DNA of 64,000 nt, from contig CAYPCN010000004.1 in NCBI GenBank assembly GCA_964409235.1, positions 1-64,000 of the forward strand, read 5' to 3'. How positions within the stretch are numbered: the first letter of the stretch is position 1; every line of letters begins with the position of its first letter. This document shows, in pieces, positions 8,338 through 15,515 of the stretch. This DNA comes from CAINFV01 sp964409235 (GTDB lineage: Bacteria > Chlamydiota > Chlamydiia > Chlamydiales > FEN-1388). The notes under the pieces were generated by a model. It made no database searches. It worked only from the letters and a program-made list of their open reading frames with translations, and was not told the DNA's origin. The translations under genes and the position numbers were made by a program.

Positions 8338-8691
8338 TTAAACGCCCTCTAAGCTATGTTTTAGCTTTTTTGTGTCGATCATTAGATGTCCCCGATCATC
8401 CACATAATAAACGGAGCCTCTCAACATCACGACGAGCGCCTCATATCCTGTTTTGTAGTCTGGATAGATAGAATACTCAGTAGAACCATCAGTACCTGTA
8501 CCGATACATCCTCGCTTCGTACTTGTACTGTATGGACGTGCGACAAGATTTCCAGGATTGTTGCATCTCCAGGCCCGTTTACCACCACTTCTAATGGTCA
8601 TGTTGCCTTCTTCATCAAAATACTGAACGGTAATTTGACTTGGGGGATCTCCGGCATTCGGAGGGCCTCCTTGGGCTTTTACGAAAACCAT
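8338..8691 (-). CDS. Small NPGNL-domain (structural P5/muramidase-like) protein
   Basis: A 117-residue protein (from ATG 8691). Its core GKRAWRCNNPGNL...GTGTDGSTEYSIYPDYKTGYEALVVML follows the pattern WRNNNPGNI...F.vF...eaG..AL..ll seen in PRD1-P5-like structural proteins and in domains attached to phage and toxin proteins; that family link is inference. No signal peptide. AAGGAG lies almost adjacent to the ATG (1 nt), so translation may be weak; an in-frame extension to 8835 exists without a ribosome site. A stretch of its DNA (8461-8547) is nearly identical to part of the 1656-residue gene near 27 kb, which shows that this module has moved or been copied. Confidence 0.5.
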   Translation of the reverse strand: MVFVKAQGGPPNAGDPPSQITVQYFDEEGNMTIRSGGKRAWRCNNPGNLVARPYSTSTKRGCIGTGTDGSTEYSIYPDYKTGYEALVVMLRGSVYYVDDRGHLMIDTKKLKHSLEGV

Positions 8692-8911
8692 ACTCCTTGT
8701 CAAGCGTGAGGAATGTACGCAATTATTTAACCGCAGGATCAGCGGCTCCTGGAAACTCCGGGTGGCGCCGAAATTTCTATTTTTTTCTTGCCAGAAAAAA
8801 AATCGAAGACCATCTCCCAATGTAGTCTGAATCATGAAATGGTTTCATTTTGTCACGCCCAAGAACCAGAGACTTCCCTAAGTTTCATAGTCTAATTTCA
8901 CAATGTAATTA

Positions 8912-8940
8912 TCATGGACTTTTAAACGATTATTTATAAT
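8912..8940 (+). promoter_or_regulatory. Candidate promoter of the lipase-like gene
   Basis: A consensus -10 TATAAT is present at 8935-8940 in an AT-rich stretch. The -35 region about 17 bp upstream (TCATGG at 8912-8917) is poor. Initiation would fall near 8947, giving a leader of roughly 36 nt before ATG 8983. Confidence 0.35.
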
Positions 8941-8982
8941 AATGGCTCTTCGATAGTTGATAATAATTTATGTGGTAAAGGC

Positions 8983-11691
8983 ATGGCGATTCATTCAAGA
9001 CCACTTCTTGCCCGGCTAGATGACCATACATGGGCGTACACAGTACCGGATGGGACAAACTCCACTTTTGAAGAGATTCGCATTCAGGTACCGCCTCAGC
9101 ACAAGGGCAAAGAAGCCTACACCGTAGCGCAATCCGCCGCCGCTCTGCTTCAGACCAAGATTGCGCGACTTCGAACGTCTGTTCTACAAACTGGACTGAC
9201 GCTTTCCATCGATACCAACGACTCTTCCTTAGCAGGCGCTTGGCGCATTGGAATCCCAAAACCGAGCAGCATATTGCAACGAGCCGTCGCCACTATCACA
9301 GAGTACGTCACCGAAGCGATACCGTTTACTCGATCGTTGAAAGATCGCAAGATTGTTGCCGTTACTGTTGAGAAGGAGCCCGTGGCTAAGAAGGTGGCCT
9401 CTGTGGCGCTCCCTATCCTTGGGCCGCAGCCTCTCCATGCCATTGGCGGGACGTTAGCGGACGTGTTGGCGGTTTCTATTGCAGACCGCATTTCCGCAGA
9501 GTCCTTTCAAGATCCGTTTACGAGGCTTGCAACAGAATGCTTTCAAAAGTACGAGACGTTCTTTGTCATGGAGGCGCAACACCGAGGTACGTATCGATTT
9601 GTTTGTGATGCAGAAGGGAAGATTCACCTTGAAAACAACCTCCCTTCCAATGCAGAGGCCGCAGAAGAAAATCGAAGGACAGTGGCCATCTATCGAAACT
9701 TCCTAACGCGAGAGTACGGGCAAGCGTTTGTCTCTCAGCTGGAGACAAGCTATAAAATTTCTTTCGATGCAATGATCAAGGATGGGTTGCCCCTGTTGCC
9801 AGATCATGTATCGAAATGCAACATCGGAGTGAATAGCATAGAAATTGGCCATATTGAGCGTGTGGCAACCAATCTTCGCGCTCTCTTGGCGGCCTTGCGA
9901 CAACAACCTGATCGTACACCACAGTCTGCGCAGCAGGTGTTGGCACAGGCGGTGCAAGATGGGCTGCTCTCCATTCGCGAAGCTCGAGGGTTCCTTCGAT
10001 CAATTCCTGTTCAGAATCCAACTCTTGATGACGTGGTCCAGCACCTGACAACGACCATTGGGGCTACTGCCGGGTCCGTGCGCAGTTTCCATCCACGGAC
10101 CTTTAACGCGGTTGTCTCGATGGTCATGCCTACAGATGCCGAACTAGAAAGATCTTTTGCAGGGAGAAAGATACGCCATTTGGCAATCATGGGTGCCCAC
10201 ACAATGGGCGATGGAAATACCCATAACCCATGCCGCGATCTGTTCGAGCTTCTCCACGTGTTTGCCGAATGCCGCAAGACCAAAGAATGGAAGCACTACT
10301 ACGAACTCCTCTCACACGTTGTCGTAAAAAAATCTCTGTTCCGACAGACAGCTGGTAGTGAAAATGCGTGGCACGTTGGCCTCCTCATTCCTGCCCCCGA
10401 CTCCGAGACAGGAGAACGGAGATGGTATAGCAACGATGCGTTCTATGACGATCACAATGGCAATGTCAACTATGTCCTCTTGCCTGCATGCCATGGCTAT
10501 CGAGAGCCAAGCGGGAAATCCCTTCCCATGATCAAGATGTATAGAAGCACGTGTATGAGTAGTAATGCCGTGAACTGGCAAGACTCTGTAGCGGCTGACC
10601 TCAACCCGTGGGGAGGCCCAAGCTCCATCGACCCTGAGCGATCCTTTGCTATCGAACGCCGATACATCGACGAGCGGACAATCCCAGTGTGGATGGGGTA
10701 TCTTCTTGCGGCGAAACAACTCTCTCGTACCACAGCTCGTGATGGCATACAGTATCGAGACCTCCTCATCAAAGCGACGGAGACCTTTTTGGAGTACACG
10801 CACCAACGCAATGTGCATGATGAGAAACTACAGCAACGACTCCTGCAGCTTGCCTTCAATGATGAGCGTGAACAACTCGAGCGTCTGTTGACATGCTGTG
10901 GCCACTTGTTCGAAGAAGATCCTGCAGATAAGATTGCGCAAGACATAGCGTTTGTTGGCCATAGTCTCGGAGGGGCGCTTGCTCAATATGGCACGTGGCA
11001 GTTCCTTGCAAAAGAGAGGCGCATCCCTCTTCCTGGCACCGACGTCACGTGCTATTCAAGTGACGGGCCGGCTGTCACTGCTGCAGTCGATGCGGATTTT
11101 ACGGCCTTTGGTCGGCAGCATGGCAATCTTCTCAAAACGCTCAACATTCAGATGCATGTTATCCATCAGTTTGAATACGGCGATTTCGTGCCACAAGCAG
11201 GAGAGACGCATCTGGGGACAACACAGTCTGATGCTGAGAAAGACTCCACGTGGCTCGATGTTTCTGCGGCTGTCTTCCGCCCCATCGACACGACGCGTGT
11301 GTCATCTCTTGTCACGCTACCCACTCATGGACGCAGGATTGGCTCGGCAACGGAAGGTGTTGACTATACTCTCAGCCCCCTCACGCCAAAAGACCTGTGG
11401 GATTACCATCGTACCTTTCTCTTACGAGGTCGGCTGCAGAGGATTTTTGGAAACAAAGTCCTGCGAATGCCGAAGGCGTCAGAGCGGGTGCGAAGTAGCA
11501 TTGGCTTCGGCCTTCGCCCATTGATGAAATTGTATCAATGGTGGATTGGAAACCAACTTGGATCTCGCAACAGCGCGGGAGTCTTTACGATCGACGACGG
11601 CCATGTGATGAAAAAGAGCCGTGCCATTATGAGAAAGGCTAGACAATTTCTGCCGCTACAGTGTCATACACATATCGCCCTCGCTCTGTAA
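8983..11691 (+). CDS. Large lipase-like (GHSLGG) protein, effector candidate
   Basis: A 902-residue protein without a signal peptide. Residues about 655-670 read IAFVGHSLGGALAQYG, the nucleophile elbow of class 3-type lipases, with Ser661. Downstream, FEYGDFVPQAGETHLG (Asp734) and DYHRTF (His809) are plausible triad partners in the right order, as in the lipase-3/DUF2974-like fold. The N-terminal 400 residues are unrecognised; a middle segment IRHLAIMGAHTMGDGNTHNP precedes the hydrolase domain. Size and lack of a housekeeping homologue suggest a host-directed phospholipase/esterase, an inference. Start ATG 8983 has AAAGG close upstream. Its 3' end overlaps the convergent hemW gene by 53 bp (11639-11691). 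Confidence 0.7.
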   Translation: MAIHSRPLLARLDDHTWAYTVPDGTNSTFEEIRIQVPPQHKGKEAYTVAQSAAALLQTKIARLRTSVLQTGLTLSIDTNDSSLAGAWRIGIPKPSSILQRAVATITEYVTEAIPFTRSLKDRKIVAVTVEKEPVAKKVASVALPILGPQPLHAIGGTLADVLAVSIADRISAESFQDPFTRLATECFQKYETFFVMEAQHRGTYRFVCDAEGKIHLENNLPSNAEAAEENRRTVAIYRNFLTREYGQAFVSQLETSYKISFDAMIKDGLPLLPDHVSKCNIGVNSIEIGHIERVATNLRALLAALRQQPDRTPQSAQQVLAQAVQDGLLSIREARGFLRSIPVQNPTLDDVVQHLTTTIGATAGSVRSFHPRTFNAVVSMVMPTDAELERSFAGRKIRHLAIMGAHTMGDGNTHNPCRDLFELLHVFAECRKTKEWKHYYELLSHVVVKKSLFRQTAGSENAWHVGLLIPAPDSETGERRWYSNDAFYDDHNGNVNYVLLPACHGYREPSGKSLPMIKMYRSTCMSSNAVNWQDSVAADLNPWGGPSSIDPERSFAIERRYIDERTIPVWMGYLLAAKQLSRTTARDGIQYRDLLIKATETFLEYTHQRNVHDEKLQQRLLQLAFNDEREQLERLLTCCGHLFEEDPADKIAQDIAFVGHSLGGALAQYGTWQFLAKERRIPLPGTDVTCYSSDGPAVTAAVDADFTAFGRQHGNLLKTLNIQMHVIHQFEYGDFVPQAGETHLGTTQSDAEKDSTWLDVSAAVFRPIDTTRVSSLVTLPTHGRRIGSATEGVDYTLSPLTPKDLWDYHRTFLLRGRLQRIFGNKVLRMPKASERVRSSIGFGLRPLMKLYQWWIGNQLGSRNSAGVFTIDDGHVMKKSRAIMRKARQFLPLQCHTHIALAL

Positions 11692-12772
11692 GAGCAAGAC
11701 GAGCAGAAGAGTGTGTGACGAGCCCCACGTCTTCGAGGCGGCGTAAGGTGTGAAGGAGTTCTGGATCGGCAGCGCCCCATGTGTGCTCAAGGGCAGCAAG
11801 GCACACTCCCTCATTCATTCGAAGGCCAACAGCGATCATCTCTCGGAGGCGCCTCTCGGGCGGCAGCTCATCGATGCTGTCGACAGCTGTCTGGCCATGT
11901 TCCATAGCCTGACAGTAGGCCATGAGGTTGCACACATTGCTGAATCGCTTTGTCCCTAAAAAGCTGAAGGCAGAGGGGCCGAAGCCGAGGAATTCCCGCC
12001 CCTGCCAATACCCCACATTATGACGAGAGGCCTTCTCTGGCTTGGCAAACGCTGAGATTTCATATTGGAGAAAGCCATAGCGAGAGGCAATGGCTTGTGC
12101 CGCTTGATACATGGCGAGGCTTTCTCCCTCACTAGGCATGGTCGCTTCTATGCATGCTTTTTTTCGAAACCATGCGGCCGGCGGCTCGATGGTGAGGTTG
12201 TACAAGGATAGATGATGGATAGGGAGGCTGCAGGCCTCTTCTACAGTAGCCTCCCAGGAAGCAACGGAAAGCCCTGGGAGGTCGTACATGAGGTCCAATG
12301 AGATATTTGAGAATCCGCAGGCAAAGCTCTGGTCAATGGCGCGGAGAATGTCTTCTCGACTATGGCGGCGGCCAAGGGCGCGGAGATGCTCTGAAGAAAA
12401 GGATTGAGCGCCGATGCTCAGGCGGTTGACCCCAAGGTCATGATACTGTTGGAGGGCATCGGTATGGATGGTCTCAGGATTAGCCTCAATGGTACTCTCG
12501 CAAGGGTCTTGTACGCAGAAGATCTTCAAACGGTTGAGGATGGTGCCGATTCGGTCCGGGCCAAAAAGGAAGGGAGTTCCTCCCCCAAAGTAGATGGAAA
12601 CGATCTGCCGCTGGAGGAGGAGTTCGCTCCACCTGTCTATTTCAATGGCAAGGGCATTGAGGAACCGGTCTTTGAGCGTCTCGCGATCCGCAACACTATA
12701 GAAATGGCAGTAGGGACATTTGCGCGAACAAAAGGGGATGTGAATGTACAGGCTGATAGGACGAAGAGCCAC
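11639..12772 (-). CDS. hemW: HemW-like radical SAM protein
   Basis: Radical-SAM protein of the HemW family (formerly called HemN-like coproporphyrinogen oxidase), now thought to insert or carry haem. Length 377 is typical for HemW and shorter than true HemN. The N-terminus ISLYIHIPFC..KC.YC holds the [4Fe-4S]-binding Cys15, Cys19 and Cys22; SIYFGGGTPF is the GGTP SAM-binding motif; IEANPETI and RLSIGAQSF, then SLDLMYDLPG follow in canonical order, with a C-terminal winged helix (MIAVGLRMNEGV...). GTG start at 12772. It lies 6 bp downstream of the coiled-coil gene, probably co-transcribed, and overlaps the lipase-like gene tail to tail. Confidence 0.9.
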   Translation of the reverse strand: MALRPISLYIHIPFCSRKCPYCHFYSVADRETLKDRFLNALAIEIDRWSELLLQRQIVSIYFGGGTPFLFGPDRIGTILNRLKIFCVQDPCESTIEANPETIHTDALQQYHDLGVNRLSIGAQSFSSEHLRALGRRHSREDILRAIDQSFACGFSNISLDLMYDLPGLSVASWEATVEEACSLPIHHLSLYNLTIEPPAAWFRKKACIEATMPSEGESLAMYQAAQAIASRYGFLQYEISAFAKPEKASRHNVGYWQGREFLGFGPSAFSFLGTKRFSNVCNLMAYCQAMEHGQTAVDSIDELPPERRLREMIAVGLRMNEGVCLAALEHTWGAADPELLHTLRRLEDVGLVTHSSARLALTERGRYVYDTVAAEIV

Positions 12773-12778
12773 GGTTTG

Positions 12779-13339
12779 CTACCACTCATCGGCATCAGGG
12801 TCGAGGATGCCACCACGCCGCCAGCGGTTCTTGTCGCTGAAGTACGATTCATCCTCTGCGATTTCTTCTTCTTCGTCTTCGATCGCAGGCTCGTCATCTT
12901 CGCCCTCGGCGCTGCCCTCTTCTGACTCAAAGACCTCATCATCTGCATCGTGGACGGTGGTTGTTTCCTCTGTAATGTAGGTCTCCATTTCAAATCCGGC
13001 GTCAGTCATGCCGGTGCTTGTGTCGGCGATATCGATATCTGGAACTGTAGGCACGTCACTGTACCCGGGTTTCCCGCCGACGCGCTTAGGAACGATAAAC
13101 TCTTCTCCTTCGCCACCCTCCTTGAGGAATTGAAGGCGCTCTTTCTCTTCTTCTATCTTGGCTTGTAAAAGGCGAATTTCTTCTTGATGGCGCTCAAGGT
13201 CTTTCTTAGGGACAAGGCCGAGCTGAAGCCACTGCTCAAGATCTCGCAATTCTGATTCAAGCTTTCTTAGACGTTCACTTTTTATAGGTTTCATGAAAAA
13301 CGGGTACACCACATGGTAAAAAGACTTTTTCTCTGGCAT
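12779..13339 (-). CDS. Coiled-coil/acidic protein upstream of hemW
   Basis: A 186-residue protein I cannot assign. Residues 18-70 are heptad-rich (RLRKLESELRDLEQWLQLGL, then LERHQEEIRLLQAKIEEEKERLQFL), a strong coiled coil. Residues about 120-170 are extremely acidic and probably disordered (EGSAEGEDDEPAIEDEEEEIAEDES), and the tail is basic/aromatic (NRWRRGGILDPDADEW). No signal peptide or membrane segment. Start 13339 is used; Met16 (13294) is an alternative with no better ribosome site. The gene immediately precedes hemW on the same strand, so it may be a conserved neighbour rather than a functional partner. Confidence 0.6.
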   Translation of the reverse strand: MPEKKSFYHVVYPFFMKPIKSERLRKLESELRDLEQWLQLGLVPKKDLERHQEEIRLLQAKIEEEKERLQFLKEGGEGEEFIVPKRVGGKPGYSDVPTVPDIDIADTSTGMTDAGFEMETYITEETTTVHDADDEVFESEEGSAEGEDDEPAIEDEEEEIAEDESYFSDKNRWRRGGILDPDADEW

Positions 13340-13491
13340 CCCAACTGATATTTCGTACGACCAAGATCGTCAAGAAAAACATTGGGGGCAACTATTGTGC
13401 CAAATTTCTCCATTTTTGTGAGAGCGCAAAGAAAAGCTAGCACAATTTTTTTGGAGAAAGCGCCTCTTCATCTCCTTTTTAGGAATTTTTT

Positions 13492-14184
13492 TCAAGTGCG
13501 GAATGTTGGAGAGCTATCTGGTAGCGTCGCGATAGCATGGGTAGACTCCATAACGGATATCGCCTCCGAAGAGCCACAGGAGATCACCCATTTCATCGCT
13601 GTATCAACGCGAAGAGAGGTAGGCGTCAGCGTGTCCTTTGGGCACATGACAAGGAAGCCAACAGTGGGGTTTGGCGTTCCAGGAATAAGCACTGCGGAAA
13701 AAGGTTGCTGCTCTTTGCCCGGAATTGGCAGGTAGACATCATTGGTGACGAGGCCAATAGCGTTCTGCTGTGTTGTGGGGAATGGTGCCCATACCACTTT
13801 TGAGAAAGAGTTGTTCTTCGGCGAAAAGAGGACATCGGTGAATTCTCGGCATGCCTTGTACACTTTGTTGACAAGGGGAATGCGGAGCATCATGCGGTCG
13901 ATTTCCTTGATGAGAACATGGAAGAACAGCCACTGACCAATAAACCCGATGCAGAAGAGAAAAAGGACCAGGCTGATGAGAATGAAGATAATGGCCACGG
14001 CATGGATCACTTGTGTCTCGCTGAAAATCCACCACCCAGTCTGAAAGAGATCATATTTTTCTAAAATGGCTTCTGCCGCCCTCTGGAAGGGCTTTGTGCA
14101 TAGTTGAATTAAAAACGCAATGACCCACACAGTGATGGTAAGGGGAAGGATGATAATGAGGCCTGTCAAAAAACGTTGTTTCAT
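13492..14184 (-). CDS. DUF502 membrane protein (third copy)
   Basis: A 230-residue DUF502 (PF04367) protein, homologous to plant LIKE-COV proteins; molecular function unknown. The N-terminus FLTGLIIILPLTITVWVIAFL carries the family's LP..(x)T.W first helix; a second helix spans about residues 60-90 (VAIIFILISLVLFLFCIGFIGQ). The soluble C-terminal half has the conserved IPLVNKVYKACREF, VPFPTTQQNAIGLVT and PTVGFLVMCPKD segments. Last of three tandem copies; its ATG overlaps the preceding stop by 4 bp. Confidence 0.85.
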   Translation of the reverse strand: MKQRFLTGLIIILPLTITVWVIAFLIQLCTKPFQRAAEAILEKYDLFQTGWWIFSETQVIHAVAIIFILISLVLFLFCIGFIGQWLFFHVLIKEIDRMMLRIPLVNKVYKACREFTDVLFSPKNNSFSKVVWAPFPTTQQNAIGLVTNDVYLPIPGKEQQPFSAVLIPGTPNPTVGFLVMCPKDTLTPTSLRVDTAMKWVISCGSSEAISVMESTHAIATLPDSSPTFRT

Positions 14185-14840
14185 GTCAGAGAGCTCCTCT
14201 GTGGTGAGTATTTTGCTTGGATCTCTGCCTTAGGGAGCAGAGCGCCACAGGAAACAATACTTCGGAAGGCCTCCTCGACCGTCATGGTAATAGGAATGAC
14301 GTCGGAACGGTCGAACACAAGGATATAGCCATGCGTTGGGTTTGGGGCGGCGGGAATGAAGACGGAGATGAGATGGGACGCGCTAAGTCCTTCTTTGGAG
14401 ACGAGGCCAAGGGTAAAGCAAGAAGAACATGGGAAGGGGACGAGGGCAACGGTGCTGAAAGCATCGGTTTTCTTGTTCGGAAGCGCGTTGAAGAAGTCGT
14501 GAGTGGTAGTATAGATACCGCCGATGAGGGGAACTTTGCGGATCCCAGCACTGCATAGCGCCGTAACAGTAGAAAACAGGTAGCTGTGTCCAATTGAGCC
14601 GATGAGGAAGATAGCGAGGAACATCACTATGGCAACGAGCCCCTGGCTGGCGTGGATGAGAATGCGGTCATGGCTGATGCCGAAGAGCGAGGGGAGGGTG
14701 ATGCCGGCAGAGGCAAGCGCTCGTTCTGTCATATCGAGAAAGGGCGCCGTTGCCCACTGAAACACTGCATTGACAATCCACAACGTCAACACGATGGGCA
14801 AGAGGATGGTAAGACCGAGAAACACGTGCTTGCGTACCAT
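14181..14840 (-). CDS. DUF502 membrane protein (second copy)
   Basis: A 219-residue paralogue of the flanking genes. First helix LGLTILLPIVLTLWIVNAVF; second helix LVAIVMFLAIFLIGSIGHSYLF; then VPLIGGIYTTTHDFFNAL, VPFPCSSCFTLGLVS and PTHGYILVFDRSDVIPITMTVEEAF. The last segment is closer to copy one (MFDRSKVIPLDMSVEEAF) than to copy three, suggesting two successive duplications. Gap to the previous gene is 6 bp. Both halves are predicted to face the cytoplasm with a membrane hairpin. Confidence 0.85.
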   Translation of the reverse strand: MVRKHVFLGLTILLPIVLTLWIVNAVFQWATAPFLDMTERALASAGITLPSLFGISHDRILIHASQGLVAIVMFLAIFLIGSIGHSYLFSTVTALCSAGIRKVPLIGGIYTTTHDFFNALPNKKTDAFSTVALVPFPCSSCFTLGLVSKEGLSASHLISVFIPAAPNPTHGYILVFDRSDVIPITMTVEEAFRSIVSCGALLPKAEIQAKYSPQRSSLT

Positions 14841-14846
14841 GCCCCA

Positions 14847-15515
14847 TTACCTCAACGTTGGGATGGTGCTAGGAGACAATTTGTCGGCGCTTGCGGCGGC
14901 AGAGGCATTGGTGAGCAGAACACCGCAAGAAATGATGCATCGAAAGGCTTCTTCGACGGACATGTCCAGAGGGATGACTTTTGATCGGTCGAACATGATG
15001 AGATACCCTGACGTGGGGTTCGGCGTTGTTGGAACGAAGATAGGGACGAGGTGTGGCGCTACAGAAATGTCGCGCGTGACAAGACCGATGCTCAGGCATT
15101 CACTGTTAGGGAACGGGACGAGGACCACTTGCTTAAAGGCTTTATTGTCGGTGGTGAGAATGGTTTGGATGAGCTCTTGTGAGGTTTTATAGACACTGCT
15201 GATGACGGGTATTTTATGGAGCACCGTGTCACTAAGATGAAGAAGGTATCGGAAGAACACGCGACGTCCTATGGCACCGACGAAGGCAATGAAGGTGACG
15301 ATGAAGAGAAGGATGAGCAAGCGGCTCAGGCCGAGGAGTACATTTTCGGCGCTGATGAAGAGGATCGGCGTCCCTGTCATCCCTGCAGTCGCGAGAATCT
15401 TCTCTGTTATGCCAACAAACGGCTCTGTAAGCCAGCCCACCAATGAGTTGACGATCCACCATGTCATCGCGAGAGGCAACAGCATGACGAGGCCAGTCAG
15501 TATGTATTTTTTCAC
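14847..15515 (-). CDS. DUF502 membrane protein (first copy)
   Basis: A 222-residue DUF502 protein, the copy directly behind rnr. LTGLVMLLPLAMTWWIVNSLV is the first helix with the LP...T.W signature, LLILLFIVTFIAFVGAIGR the second, followed by IPVISSVYKTSQELIQTI, VPFPNSECLSIGLVT and PTSGYLIMFDRSK. The ATG overlaps the rnr stop by 4 bp (15512-15515), so translation is coupled to RNase R. Confidence 0.87.
   Translation of the reverse strand: MKKYILTGLVMLLPLAMTWWIVNSLVGWLTEPFVGITEKILATAGMTGTPILFISAENVLLGLSRLLILLFIVTFIAFVGAIGRRVFFRYLLHLSDTVLHKIPVISSVYKTSQELIQTILTTDNKAFKQVVLVPFPNSECLSIGLVTRDISVAPHLVPIFVPTTPNPTSGYLIMFDRSKVIPLDMSVEEAFRCIISCGVLLTNASAAASADKLSPSTIPTLR

Noticed and set aside
8692..8835. 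In-frame extension of the NPGNL-domain protein
   Set aside because: No ribosome site and no conserved residues; ATG 8691 has AAGGAG upstream, though unusually close.
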